Of a stretch of 5,972 nt of DNA, positions 1-5,130 are shown piece after piece. The notes under the pieces were generated by a model. That model worked only from the letters and a program-made list of their open reading frames with translations, ran no database searches and was not told the origin of the DNA. Made by a program: the position numbers and the translations under genes. Within the stretch, counting starts at the first letter, position 1, and each line of letters begins with the position of its first letter. The stretch is from Gammaproteobacteria bacterium (GTDB lineage Bacteria; Pseudomonadota; Gammaproteobacteria; Arenicellales; Arenicellaceae): NCBI GenBank assembly GCA_003485905.1, contig DNHK01000113.1, forward strand, positions 1 to 5,972. Direction: 5' to 3'.

Positions 1-44
1 TGACAGGTAAAATCACCGGCTGAATGTAAATGCTACACCATCTT

Positions 45-52
45 AAGAGAGA
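45..52 (+). promoter_or_regulatory. Ribosome binding site of the HhH lipoprotein gene
   Basis: The purine run AAGAGAGA lies 6 bases before the ATG at 59 and supports that start, which also puts the signal peptide at the very N-terminus. Confidence 0.55.
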
Positions 53-58
53 TCTATC

Positions 59-676
59 ATGATACGCAAAACAATTTTTATTTCTGGTATTGCCTCAATT
101 CTATTACTACTAGCAGCTTGTGGAAACGATTCACCGACGGAACAAGTTGAGGTTGAAGTGAATGTGCAGCCGCAAGTAGCTGCTCAAACTGGTGGCGAGC
201 AGCCTGCGGCTACTCCACGGCAGCAAATGACACCTGAAGAAAGGGCTGCTGCTAGAGAAGCTCAAATTCAAAGATCAGCCGCCGCTGAATTCCCTACCGC
301 TGCATTGTTAGACCCTAATACTGCGAGCCTAGAGGAGCTATCTGTATTACCTGGGGTGAGCGCGGAGACGGCTCAGAAAATCGTCGATGGGCGCCCATAT
401 GCGACACCATCAGAGTTTCACGCTGCGATAAGTACAGGTTTGAGTGAAGAAGACATCCATGCCGTCTACCACGGAGCATTTGTAAAGGTGGGTTTGAATT
501 CAGGAGCCAATGAAGACTTTCTATTAGTACCAACAACGATAGCCCCAAATCGGTTGGCTCACGAGTTCGAGGAGTATCGTCCGTATGATTCAATGGAGCA
601 ATTTCGTCGTGAAATGAGCAAATACGTTAGCGAAAAGGAAGTTGAATTTCTTACGCGCTACGTAACATTAGACTAG
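59..676 (+). CDS. Helix-hairpin-helix domain lipoprotein
   Basis: A 205-residue predicted lipoprotein. Residues 1-20 form a signal peptide (basic MIRK, hydrophobic core 6-18) ending in the lipobox LAAC with lipidated Cys21. Gly22 at +2 does not match the Asp inner-membrane retention signal, so outer-membrane anchoring is inferred. Residues 22-80 are a low-complexity Glu/Gln/Ala/Pro linker. Residues 84-143 look like a ComEA-type helix-hairpin-helix: Asn87-x-Ala, EEL, LPGV at 97-100, then a helix leading to GRPY and a Ser/Glu-rich helix. Residues 152-203 look like a second, degenerate copy (LLVP, then a helix, EEYRPY, then a helix). HhH units usually bind the DNA backbone, but in a lipoprotein they may serve for protein contacts, so I assign no role. 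The ATG start has AAGAGAGA at 45-52 at good spacing. It runs in the same direction as the next gene, 100 bp away. The lipoprotein call is secure; the function is unknown. Confidence 0.85.
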   Translation: MIRKTIFISGIASILLLLAACGNDSPTEQVEVEVNVQPQVAAQTGGEQPAATPRQQMTPEERAAAREAQIQRSAAAEFPTAALLDPNTASLEELSVLPGVSAETAQKIVDGRPYATPSEFHAAISTGLSEEDIHAVYHGAFVKVGLNSGANEDFLLVPTTIAPNRLAHEFEEYRPYDSMEQFRREMSKYVSEKEVEFLTRYVTLD

Positions 677-707
677 TTAAAAAGGCGACAACAGGGTTTA
701 TAGTTGA

Positions 708-747
708 TCCGGGACAAAGCTGACCCGGAATGTTAATCGGGTCAGCT
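708..747 (+). other. Pair of mutually exclusive hairpins between the lipoprotein and DUF6152 genes
   Basis: The stronger stem is a perfect 10-bp inverted repeat, AGCTGACCCG at 718-727 with CGGGTCAGCT at 738-747, and a 10-base loop. An overlapping alternative pairs TCCGGG at 708-713 with CCCGGA at 724-729. Bases 724-727 take part in both, so only one can form at a time. No T-run follows the main stem (CAAATATTATAAAA), so a standard intrinsic terminator is unlikely. It could be a REP-like palindrome, an attenuator or a transcript-stabilising hairpin. A TATAAA at 755-760 could be a -10 for the next gene, but I see no good -35. Confidence 0.5.
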
Positions 748-776
748 CAAATATTATAAAAACGTAGCGGAATTAA

Positions 777-1886
777 ATGAAAAATAAAACTTTATACGTC
801 CTCGTGCTTTTAGCGCTTGGTGTCAATAGCGTGGTTGCTTTTGCGCATCATTCATCTACCTCAACATTTAGCGCTGATGAAACTATTAGCGTTGATGGGG
901 TCGTTACAGAGTTTCGATTTAGAAACCCTCACGTTCTTGTTTATCTCGACGTCACCAATGCAGATGGCAGTGTGACTAACTGGATGAGTGAGGGCCCATC
1001 TGCTACCAGTTGGAAGCGATCTGGATGGGCGCCGGATTCTTTAAAACCTGGCGATATCCTTCGTGTGGCAGGGAACTCTACACTTGATGGCTCACCGATG
1101 GTTTGGATTGATACCATGGGGCTGCTAGATGGGAGTGGCGGAAATGTAGTCGCGGAACTCAAACCGGGTGAAGACCCTGCGGTCGCACTGAGTGGTGCAG
1201 AAGTTGCTGACGCTGAGCCAGTTGAGTCAGCAGAAATTACCTTTTTATCACCAACCTTATCAACCGGTGAGCCAAACTTTACTGGTACTACCATGAATAT
1301 CAGAGCCCTCTCAGCCAGAGGAGGACCGGATGGTGATGATGCAGATATGCCTTATAACGCAGTGGGGCTCGCTGCGCTTGAAGCTTGGGATTTAGAGAAT
1401 GATCCTCAGGTGTTTTGTGACCCTCCGGGTTTGGTGCGACAGGGGGGATATACGCCGTATGGACAAATAATCACTCAATACCCGGATCATGTGGTTATAG
1501 AGTACGAAGAGTATGGAAGTCGTCGCGCGATATTTTTTGGTGATGAGATCCCAAAATCAGGTGTTCGTAGTCATTTGGGAGATTCAGTTGCCCGTTATGA
1601 AAATGGATCGCTGATTATAGAAACAGTTAATTTACTTGCTAACGCGAGTGGCCATCGCGGTAGACCATTAAGCGATAAAATACGAGTAACTGAAGTACTA
1701 ACTCGTATTGATGATCCTGAGTATGGAACACTGCTAAAGACTGAGACCACCGTGGTTGACCCGGAATTTTTAACCGAGCCATGGACGATTAGCAGAACTA
1801 AACTGTACTCAGAAGACTATGAGTTCATAGAAAATGATTGCGTGCCACCGCTTCGAGAGCGACCAGCCAATGTGTGGCAAGAATAG
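777..1886 (+). CDS. Secreted DUF6152-like protein, two domains
   Basis: A 369-residue exported protein. Residues 1-23 are a Sec signal peptide (KNK, hydrophobic 6-20) with a signal peptidase I site AFA at 21-23, so the mature chain would start His24-His25-Ser. Residues 24-117 resemble the DUF6152 family as I know it: HHS at the start, GVVTEFRFRNPH at 41-52, a Trp at 69 after a turn, SEGPS at 71-75, GW at 83-84, LKPGD at 89-93 and DGSPM at 104-108. This probably forms a small beta-barrel. Residues 118-155 are an acidic Ala/Glu linker. The second domain, about 156-360, has CDPPGLVR at 214-221, VIEYEEYGSRRAIFF at 240-254, NGSLIIETVNL at 276-286, DPEFLTEPWT at 328-337 and Cys355. This pattern occurs in uncharacterised periplasmic proteins of proteobacteria and acidobacteria. 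Cys214 and Cys355 could form a disulfide. The RBS is weak. The function is unknown. No downstream partner is evident, because the next gene is 350 bp away. Confidence 0.85.
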   Translation: MKNKTLYVLVLLALGVNSVVAFAHHSSTSTFSADETISVDGVVTEFRFRNPHVLVYLDVTNADGSVTNWMSEGPSATSWKRSGWAPDSLKPGDILRVAGNSTLDGSPMVWIDTMGLLDGSGGNVVAELKPGEDPAVALSGAEVADAEPVESAEITFLSPTLSTGEPNFTGTTMNIRALSARGGPDGDDADMPYNAVGLAALEAWDLENDPQVFCDPPGLVRQGGYTPYGQIITQYPDHVVIEYEEYGSRRAIFFGDEIPKSGVRSHLGDSVARYENGSLIIETVNLLANASGHRGRPLSDKIRVTEVLTRIDDPEYGTLLKTETTVVDPEFLTEPWTISRTKLYSEDYEFIENDCVPPLRERPANVWQE

Positions 1887-1895
1887 GGTCACCGG

Positions 1896-1919
1896 AATAA
1901 GCTAGCTTATTATTCTTTT
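1896..1919 (+). terminator. Possible weak terminator after the DUF6152-like gene
   Basis: A perfect palindrome of 16 bp lies 9 bases after the TAG stop. As RNA it would fold AATAAG with CTTATT around a CTAG loop, followed by ATTCTTTT. The stem is AT-rich and weak, and the T-run is short. The longer hairpin at 1918-1965 may do the real work. Confidence 0.3.
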
Positions 1920-1965
1920 ACATCCGTTCCAGCTTCACTGTTTAAGTGCGGCTGGAACGCTGTAA
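1918..1965 (+). repeat. Long interrupted inverted repeat (hairpin)
   Basis: Three nested paired blocks are visible. TTACA (1918-1922) pairs with TGTAA (1961-1965). CGTTCCAGC (1925-1933) pairs with GCTGGAACG (1951-1959). CACT (1936-1939) pairs with AGTG (1945-1948), closing a 5-base loop. That gives 18 Watson-Crick pairs over 48 nt with only small internal loops. It is followed by CTTCTT, so it could act as a terminator. It could also be a small RNA stem or a palindromic repeat element. Confidence 0.55.
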
Positions 1966-2040
1966 CTTCTTGACAGACTTCCTTTAGGTGGCAGCCAGCG
2001 AGTTGATCTCTGGCTCTTAACTAAATTGCCCCTTGCTTAT

Positions 2041-2086
2041 TAGTGCCGGGTATCGGGATGGTCCCTCTGTCCTACCCGTTTCACTA
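2041..2086 (+). repeat. Nested stem-loop upstream of the arsR-type gene
   Basis: TAGTG (2041-2045) pairs with CACTA (2082-2086), CGGGTA (2047-2052) with TACCCG (2073-2078), and GGGA (2055-2058) with TCCC (2062-2065) around a 3-base loop. These are 15 pairs in three collinear blocks. It lies about 120 bases upstream of the inferred transcription start of the ArsR gene, so it is not part of that leader. A role as the 3' end of an RNA from upstream is possible. Confidence 0.45.
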
Positions 2087-2143
2087 GCATGTAATGACGA
2101 CGCGGCTTTAAGTTTAGTCAGTGTTTAGGTTTCTGTATCTGCA

Positions 2144-2168
2144 AATATATGCATATATGCATATATGT
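2144..2168 (+). repeat. Tandem AT-rich palindromes, candidate ArsR-type operator
   Basis: Three 8-bp direct copies run from 2145 to 2168: ATATATGC, ATATATGC and ATATATGT. They contain two abutting perfect palindromes CATATATG (2152-2159 and 2160-2167). The array ends one base before a TTGACT -35 hexamer. ArsR/SmtB proteins bind as dimers to AT-rich inverted repeats at their own promoters, so this is the natural operator candidate for the adjacent regulator. A 7-bp inverted repeat, TTAGTCA at 2114-2120 and TGACTAA at 2171-2177, brackets the array. Confidence 0.55.
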
Positions 2169-2169
2169 A

Positions 2170-2198
2170 TTGACTAATATATCGGGTGTTGATAGATT
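2170..2198 (+). promoter_or_regulatory. Predicted sigma70 promoter of the arsR / carbonic anhydrase / sulP set
   Basis: The -35 TTGACT (2170-2175) matches the consensus at 5 of 6 positions. The -10 TAGATT (2193-2198) matches at 4 of 6, and the spacer is exactly 17 bp. Transcription would start near 2205, giving a leader of about 32 nt before the ATG at 2237. It abuts the palindromic array at 2144-2168, as expected for a repressed promoter. Confidence 0.55.
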
Positions 2199-2223
2199 GC
2201 TGTTCCTGAATATTGGTTCACAG

Positions 2224-2232
2224 TAAGGAGGT
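2224..2232 (+). promoter_or_regulatory. Strong Shine-Dalgarno that sets the ArsR start at 2237
   Basis: TAAGGAGGT is nearly a full complement of the 16S rRNA 3' end and sits 4 bases before the ATG at 2237. It lies inside the reading frame that could begin at the TTG at 2213, so the longer start is rejected in favour of the ATG. Confidence 0.85.
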
Positions 2233-2236
2233 CAAC

Positions 2237-2596
2237 ATGCCAAGCCGAATCGTGGTTGCCAAAGAACTCGCAGAAATTTTCAAAGTAATTGCTCATCCGG
2301 ATCGAATTCGTTTGATAGAAGAGCTTTCGAAGAGCGAATGCGACGTGAGCACCCTGGCGAGTTCACTCGGTCTATCGGGGCCTCGAGTATCACAGCATCT
2401 GAACCAACTCCGGCTAAATCGAATGGTTAGTGAACGTCGTGACGGTCAGCGACATATTTACTCGCTGATACAGCCGGAGATAGCTACTTGGATTGTCGAA
2501 GCATTGGCCTTTTTAGGGGGGCGAGGTACGACAATTCCGAAGAGTAAGATTAATACGGCTCGCCGTTTGTGGAGTCAGGAATCTGATGCACACTAG
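2237..2596 (+). CDS. ArsR/SmtB-family winged-helix repressor
   Basis: A 119-residue DNA-binding regulator with the ArsR fold. Residues 9-31 give the first helices with the family motif KVIAHPDRIRLIEEL. Residues 36-58 form the helix-turn-helix (DVSTLASSLGLS, then recognition helix GPRVSQHLNQL), and 62-77 form the beta-wing (RMVSERRDGQRHIYSL). The length is typical for the family. The classical ELCVCD metal-site loop is reduced here to SECDVS, with Cys35 as the only cysteine in the protein. The Asp/His pattern of alpha5 zinc sites is also not visible. It may therefore sense something other than As/Cd/Pb thiolate chemistry, or bind a single-Cys site across the dimer. It is the first gene of a co-directional set with carbonic anhydrase (76-bp gap) and a SulP transporter, and it probably regulates itself and that set through the palindromes at 2144-2168. 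The family is certain; the ligand is unknown. Confidence 0.93.
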   Translation: MPSRIVVAKELAEIFKVIAHPDRIRLIEELSKSECDVSTLASSLGLSGPRVSQHLNQLRLNRMVSERRDGQRHIYSLIQPEIATWIVEALAFLGGRGTTIPKSKINTARRLWSQESDAH

Positions 2597-2658
2597 ATTT
2601 ATCTGATGTCTACAAGCTGCTCAGTTAAAAAGTACCTTTATCAATAAACTCAAATACT

Positions 2659-2663
2659 AGGAG
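2659..2663 (+). promoter_or_regulatory. Ribosome binding site of the carbonic anhydrase gene
   Basis: AGGAG lies 9 bases before the ATG at 2673. The 76-bp gap upstream holds no clear hairpin terminator and no convincing promoter, which fits read-through from the ArsR gene. An 8-bp direct repeat ATCTGATG (2581-2588 and 2601-2608) spans the end of that gene. Confidence 0.65.
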
Positions 2664-2672
2664 TAAGTTTTC

Positions 2673-3338
2673 ATGCCAAAGTTCGCTGCAGGCGTCGTTC
2701 AATTTCAGTCCAAAGTGTTCCCGGAAAAGCAGGGTCTATTTGAAACCTTGAGTCACGGGCAATCACCCGAGGCTCTTTTTATCACTTGTTCAGACTCTAG
2801 AATTGAAACCGCAATGATTACCCAGACAGAGCCTGGGGAACTGTTTATATGCCGCAATGCCGGAAATATAGTCCCGCCACACACTCATCATACGGGTGGG
2901 ATGACAGCTTCCATCGAATTTGCCGTTGCGGCGCTTAATGTGCCACACATTGTTGTGTGTGGTCACACCGAATGCGGAGCGATGAAAGGAGCTATGAATC
3001 CCGAGGGATTGGATAGTTTGCCCCATGTCAAAGAGTGGCTTGGTTACACCAAAGCTGCTGTGGACATCGTCAATGAGCTCGGACGAGACATGACTGATGA
3101 TGAAAAGATGGCATTGCTTTTAAGACACAATGTTATTTTGCAGCTACAACACTTGCGTACTCATCCAACGGTCGCGACTCGCCTCGCACAAAAGGAACTG
3201 ACCTTGCATGGTTGGGTGTATGACATTAAGACTGGCGGTGTTGAAGCCTATGACGAAGTATCTGGTGAGTTTTCGCCGGTGTCAGAGCTTTATGCGGCAG
3301 AAGTTGCCAAACATGCTGCCCATTTTGCGGCTCACTAG
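2673..3338 (+). CDS. Beta-class carbonic anhydrase
   Basis: Zinc enzyme of 221 residues that interconverts CO2 and bicarbonate. The beta-class signature is complete: CSDSR at 39-43 supplies zinc ligand Cys39 and the Asp41-Arg43 dyad, and VVCGHTECGAMKG at 94-106 supplies His98 and Cys101. ELFICRNAGNIVPP (56-69) and the SIEFAV helix (80-85) are also typical, as is the C-terminal LHGWVYDIKTGGVEAYD (178-194) that closes the fold. The length is normal for the family, and no signal peptide is seen, so it is cytoplasmic. The overall pattern resembles the plant/cyanobacterial-like clade. Its gene ends 23 bp before the SulP transporter gene, which has its own strong RBS, so co-transcription is very likely. 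The joint role would be to equilibrate bicarbonate brought in by the transporter, or to retain CO2 as bicarbonate, for carboxylation reactions or pH control. No carboxysome or RubisCO gene lies in the window. Confidence 0.96.
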   Translation: MPKFAAGVVQFQSKVFPEKQGLFETLSHGQSPEALFITCSDSRIETAMITQTEPGELFICRNAGNIVPPHTHHTGGMTASIEFAVAALNVPHIVVCGHTECGAMKGAMNPEGLDSLPHVKEWLGYTKAAVDIVNELGRDMTDDEKMALLLRHNVILQLQHLRTHPTVATRLAQKELTLHGWVYDIKTGGVEAYDEVSGEFSPVSELYAAEVAKHAAHFAAH

Positions 3339-3346
3339 TTCGTTTT

Positions 3347-3355
3347 AAGGAGGAG
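3347..3355 (+). promoter_or_regulatory. Strong Shine-Dalgarno of the SulP transporter gene
   Basis: AAGGAGGAG lies 6 bases before the ATG at 3362, in the 23-bp gap after the carbonic anhydrase stop. It confirms the start and suggests high translation from the shared message. Confidence 0.75.
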
Positions 3356-3361
3356 ATAGTT

Positions 3362-4990
3362 ATGAAATTTTTTGATACTTCACATATGCGTGGAGATATA
3401 TTTGGTGGTCTGACTGCTGGTATTGTTGCTTTGCCTCTTGCGTTGGCATTTGGTGAAGCTTCTGGGGCAGGTCCTATCGCCGGACTTTGGGGCGCTATTT
3501 TTGTCGGGTTTTTTGCGTCTTTATTTGGTGGTACAGAGACTAATGTGTCTGGACCTACCGGCCCTATGGTAGTTGTGTTTGCAGGAGTGTTTGCGTCACT
3601 ATCCGGAGATCCAGCCCTGATATTTGCTGCTGTTGTACTCGCGGGGGTCCTTCAAATACTTATGGGCGTATTTCGCGTTGGCCGTTATATCCGATTGGTT
3701 CCATACCCAGTGGTGTCCGGTTTTATGACCGGCATAGGCTGCATTATAGTTGCGCTTCAAACGTCACGATTATTCGGCCATGAACCAGATGGCGGTGGAA
3801 CTATTAACGCCTTGGCTGCAATTCCAGGAGCAGTCACCGATCCAGTGTTCGCTGCGTTGATTGTTGGTTTGGTTACTTTGGCGGTGGTTTTTTTCTGGCC
3901 TGCTAAATTGAACCGTTTTCTTCCCGCTCCTTTGGCGGCTCTAATAATCGGAACGCTACTTAGTTTGGTTGTTAGAGGCGCACCGATACTCGGTGATATT
4001 CCTACTGGATTGCCTTCTTTTATTATGCCAGCGCTTAGTCAGGATACTTTCGGAATAATAATTGAGGGTGCAATTATCCTGGCATTATTAGGGGCAATAG
4101 ATAGCCTACTAACCTCGCTAGTTGCTGACAATATGACTCGTACTCGACACAACTCAGACAAAGAGTTAGTTGGCCAAGGTATTGGTAATACCATAGCAGG
4201 ATTGTTCGGCGCTATCCCGGGTGCTGGAGCGACGATGCGTACGGTTGTTAACATACGAACGGGAGGTCATACCAAGATTTCAGGTATGTTGCACTCGCTC
4301 GTGCTGCTAGCTATTGTGCTAAGTCTATCGCCTCTTGCGTCGCAGATTCCGCACGCCGTGCTTGCGGGTATCCTCGTTAAAGTAGGATATGACATCATGG
4401 ATTTCGCATATCTAAAACGGGCGCATAAGGGGCCACGTTGGGATCTGGTATTAATGACCGCGGTGCTAACGTTGACCGTCTTTGTTGACTTGATCACTGC
4501 TGTTGCCGTTGGTGTTGTCATGGCGGCCTTAGCATTTGTTAAACGATTGGCTGATTTGCAATTGAAAGAGGTTGTCGTAGAGCAGCGTAATACCGGTACT
4601 GAAGAAGAATTAGCACTGCTAGAAAGTACCAACAACAAGGTTACACTGTTCGATTTCCTCGGGCCGTTAAGTTTTGGTGCAGCCGCCGATCTTGGTCATA
4701 CAGTGCGAGAGAAAGTTCAGGAGCACACTAGTGCAATCGTATTGGATTTTCAGCGCCTATCGTTTATCGACGTATCTGCAGCCCGTGCAGTAGAGACGAT
4801 TACCCGGGATGCCCACGATGCTGGCAAGACAATCTATATTTCTGGCATGAATGAGGAGGTGACTCGAATGCTGGAGGGATTGGGCGCTGATGAATATATT
4901 TCAAAGGAATCGCGCTATGAGAATCGTCTCGATGCAATACGTGCGGCAGTAAAGGAAGTGATGGATCCGGCTGCTGCGACCGCGTCTTAG
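3362..4990 (+). CDS. SulP/SLC26 family anion transporter with STAS domain, BicA-like (probable bicarbonate uptake)
   Basis: Inner-membrane transporter of 542 residues. Residues 10-395 form the hydrophobic transport domain of SulP type, with GDIFGGLTAGIVALPLALAFG (11-31) at TM1, SGPTGPM (63-69) at TM3, GAIDSLLTSLVADNMTRTRHNSDKELVGQG (244-273) around TM8, and IPGAGATMRTVVNIRTGGHTK (285-305) around TM10. Residues 425-535 are a cytoplasmic STAS domain (VTLFDFLGPLSFGAA; LDFQRLSFIDVSAARAVE at 461-478). Comparing from memory with cyanobacterial BicA, Thr66, Asp247, Thr251 and Thr291 fall where its sodium-site residues lie (Thr69, Asp258, Thr262, Thr302). The spacing between the last three is identical. 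With a carbonic anhydrase gene immediately upstream, sodium-dependent bicarbonate uptake is the best inference. Sulfate or another anion cannot be excluded from sequence alone. The gene is intact, full-length and followed by a strong hairpin. Confidence 0.93.
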   Translation: MKFFDTSHMRGDIFGGLTAGIVALPLALAFGEASGAGPIAGLWGAIFVGFFASLFGGTETNVSGPTGPMVVVFAGVFASLSGDPALIFAAVVLAGVLQILMGVFRVGRYIRLVPYPVVSGFMTGIGCIIVALQTSRLFGHEPDGGGTINALAAIPGAVTDPVFAALIVGLVTLAVVFFWPAKLNRFLPAPLAALIIGTLLSLVVRGAPILGDIPTGLPSFIMPALSQDTFGIIIEGAIILALLGAIDSLLTSLVADNMTRTRHNSDKELVGQGIGNTIAGLFGAIPGAGATMRTVVNIRTGGHTKISGMLHSLVLLAIVLSLSPLASQIPHAVLAGILVKVGYDIMDFAYLKRAHKGPRWDLVLMTAVLTLTVFVDLITAVAVGVVMAALAFVKRLADLQLKEVVVEQRNTGTEEELALLESTNNKVTLFDFLGPLSFGAAADLGHTVREKVQEHTSAIVLDFQRLSFIDVSAARAVETITRDAHDAGKTIYISGMNEEVTRMLEGLGADEYISKESRYENRLDAIRAAVKEVMDPAAATAS

Positions 4991-4999
4991 ATGCAAAAT

Positions 5000-5039
5000 G
5001 TTGCAGTTGGTGACGTTAGTCGCCAACTGCAACTCCTTT
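5000..5039. terminator. Hairpin terminator between convergent genes
   Basis: GTTGCAGTTGG (5000-5010) pairs perfectly with CCAACTGCAAC (5023-5033). The stem continues inward through a G-T wobble and GAC/GTC to a GTTA loop, about 15 pairs in all. It starts 9 bases after the SulP stop and is followed by TCCTTTA, a modest T-run. On the minus strand the same hairpin is followed by ATTTTG, so it can serve the converging peptidase gene as well. Confidence 0.75.
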
Positions 5040-5130
5040 ACCGTTATCAAGCATTAAGTTGGCATGAACGAATGCCTGGCTCGTTTGTTGACAAGGAAGT
5101 AAGCGGTAAGTCGTTAAGCCAGCGTGTACT

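Larger units (their letters stand above)
1887..2140 (+). other. Non-coding gap with several consecutive stem-loops
   Basis: No credible gene is seen here on either strand. Inverted repeats follow one another. There is a 16-bp perfect palindrome at 1896-1911, a long interrupted hairpin at 1918-1965, and a 6-bp stem AGCCAG at 1993-1998 with CTGGCT at 2010-2015. A nested stem-loop then occupies 2041-2086. The density of pairing is higher than expected for a simple spacer. The gap could hold the terminator of the upstream gene plus a small RNA, or the remains of a palindromic repeat. TTGACA at 1970-1975 is present but has no fitting -10, so I cannot show a promoter for an RNA. Confidence 0.45.

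Noticed and set aside
1..44. Promoter for the HhH lipoprotein gene (TGACA at 1-5 as a truncated -35)
   Set aside because: The -35 is cut by the window edge and no good -10 lies at 16-18 bp, so it cannot be judged.
315..593. Open frame on the minus strand within the HhH lipoprotein gene
   Set aside because: It lies wholly antisense to a well-supported gene, has no recognisable domain and no RBS.
941..1294. Open frame on the minus strand within the DUF6152-like gene
   Set aside because: Its Ser/Pro/Ala-rich low-complexity translation is typical of an antisense shadow, and it lies wholly inside a real gene.
1970..1975. Perfect TTGACA, possible promoter for a small RNA
   Set aside because: No acceptable -10 is found 16-18 bp downstream (the region reads GGCAGCCAGC), so the hexamer alone is not evidence of a promoter.
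2144..2168. Short tandem repeat considered as a CRISPR or origin iteron
   Set aside because: The units are 8 bp without spacers, so it is not CRISPR. No replication gene or DnaA boxes are nearby, and the position at a promoter fits an operator.
2213..2236. Extended start of the ArsR gene from a TTG codon at 2213
   Set aside because: The strong Shine-Dalgarno at 2224-2232 lies inside this extension and is spaced for the ATG at 2237. The extra residues do not belong to the family fold.
4039..4638. Two open frames on the minus strand within the SulP gene, and a similar one at 2790-3026 in the carbonic anhydrase gene
   Set aside because: They are antisense to strongly conserved coding sequence, with biased compositions and no motifs.
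5061..5122. Small inverted repeats GGCAT/ATGCC (5061-5065, 5072-5076) and CTGGCT/AGCCAG (5076-5081, 5117-5122)
   Set aside because: The stems are 5-6 bp with no T-run, and a better terminator lies at 5000-5033. They are within what chance would give in this gap.
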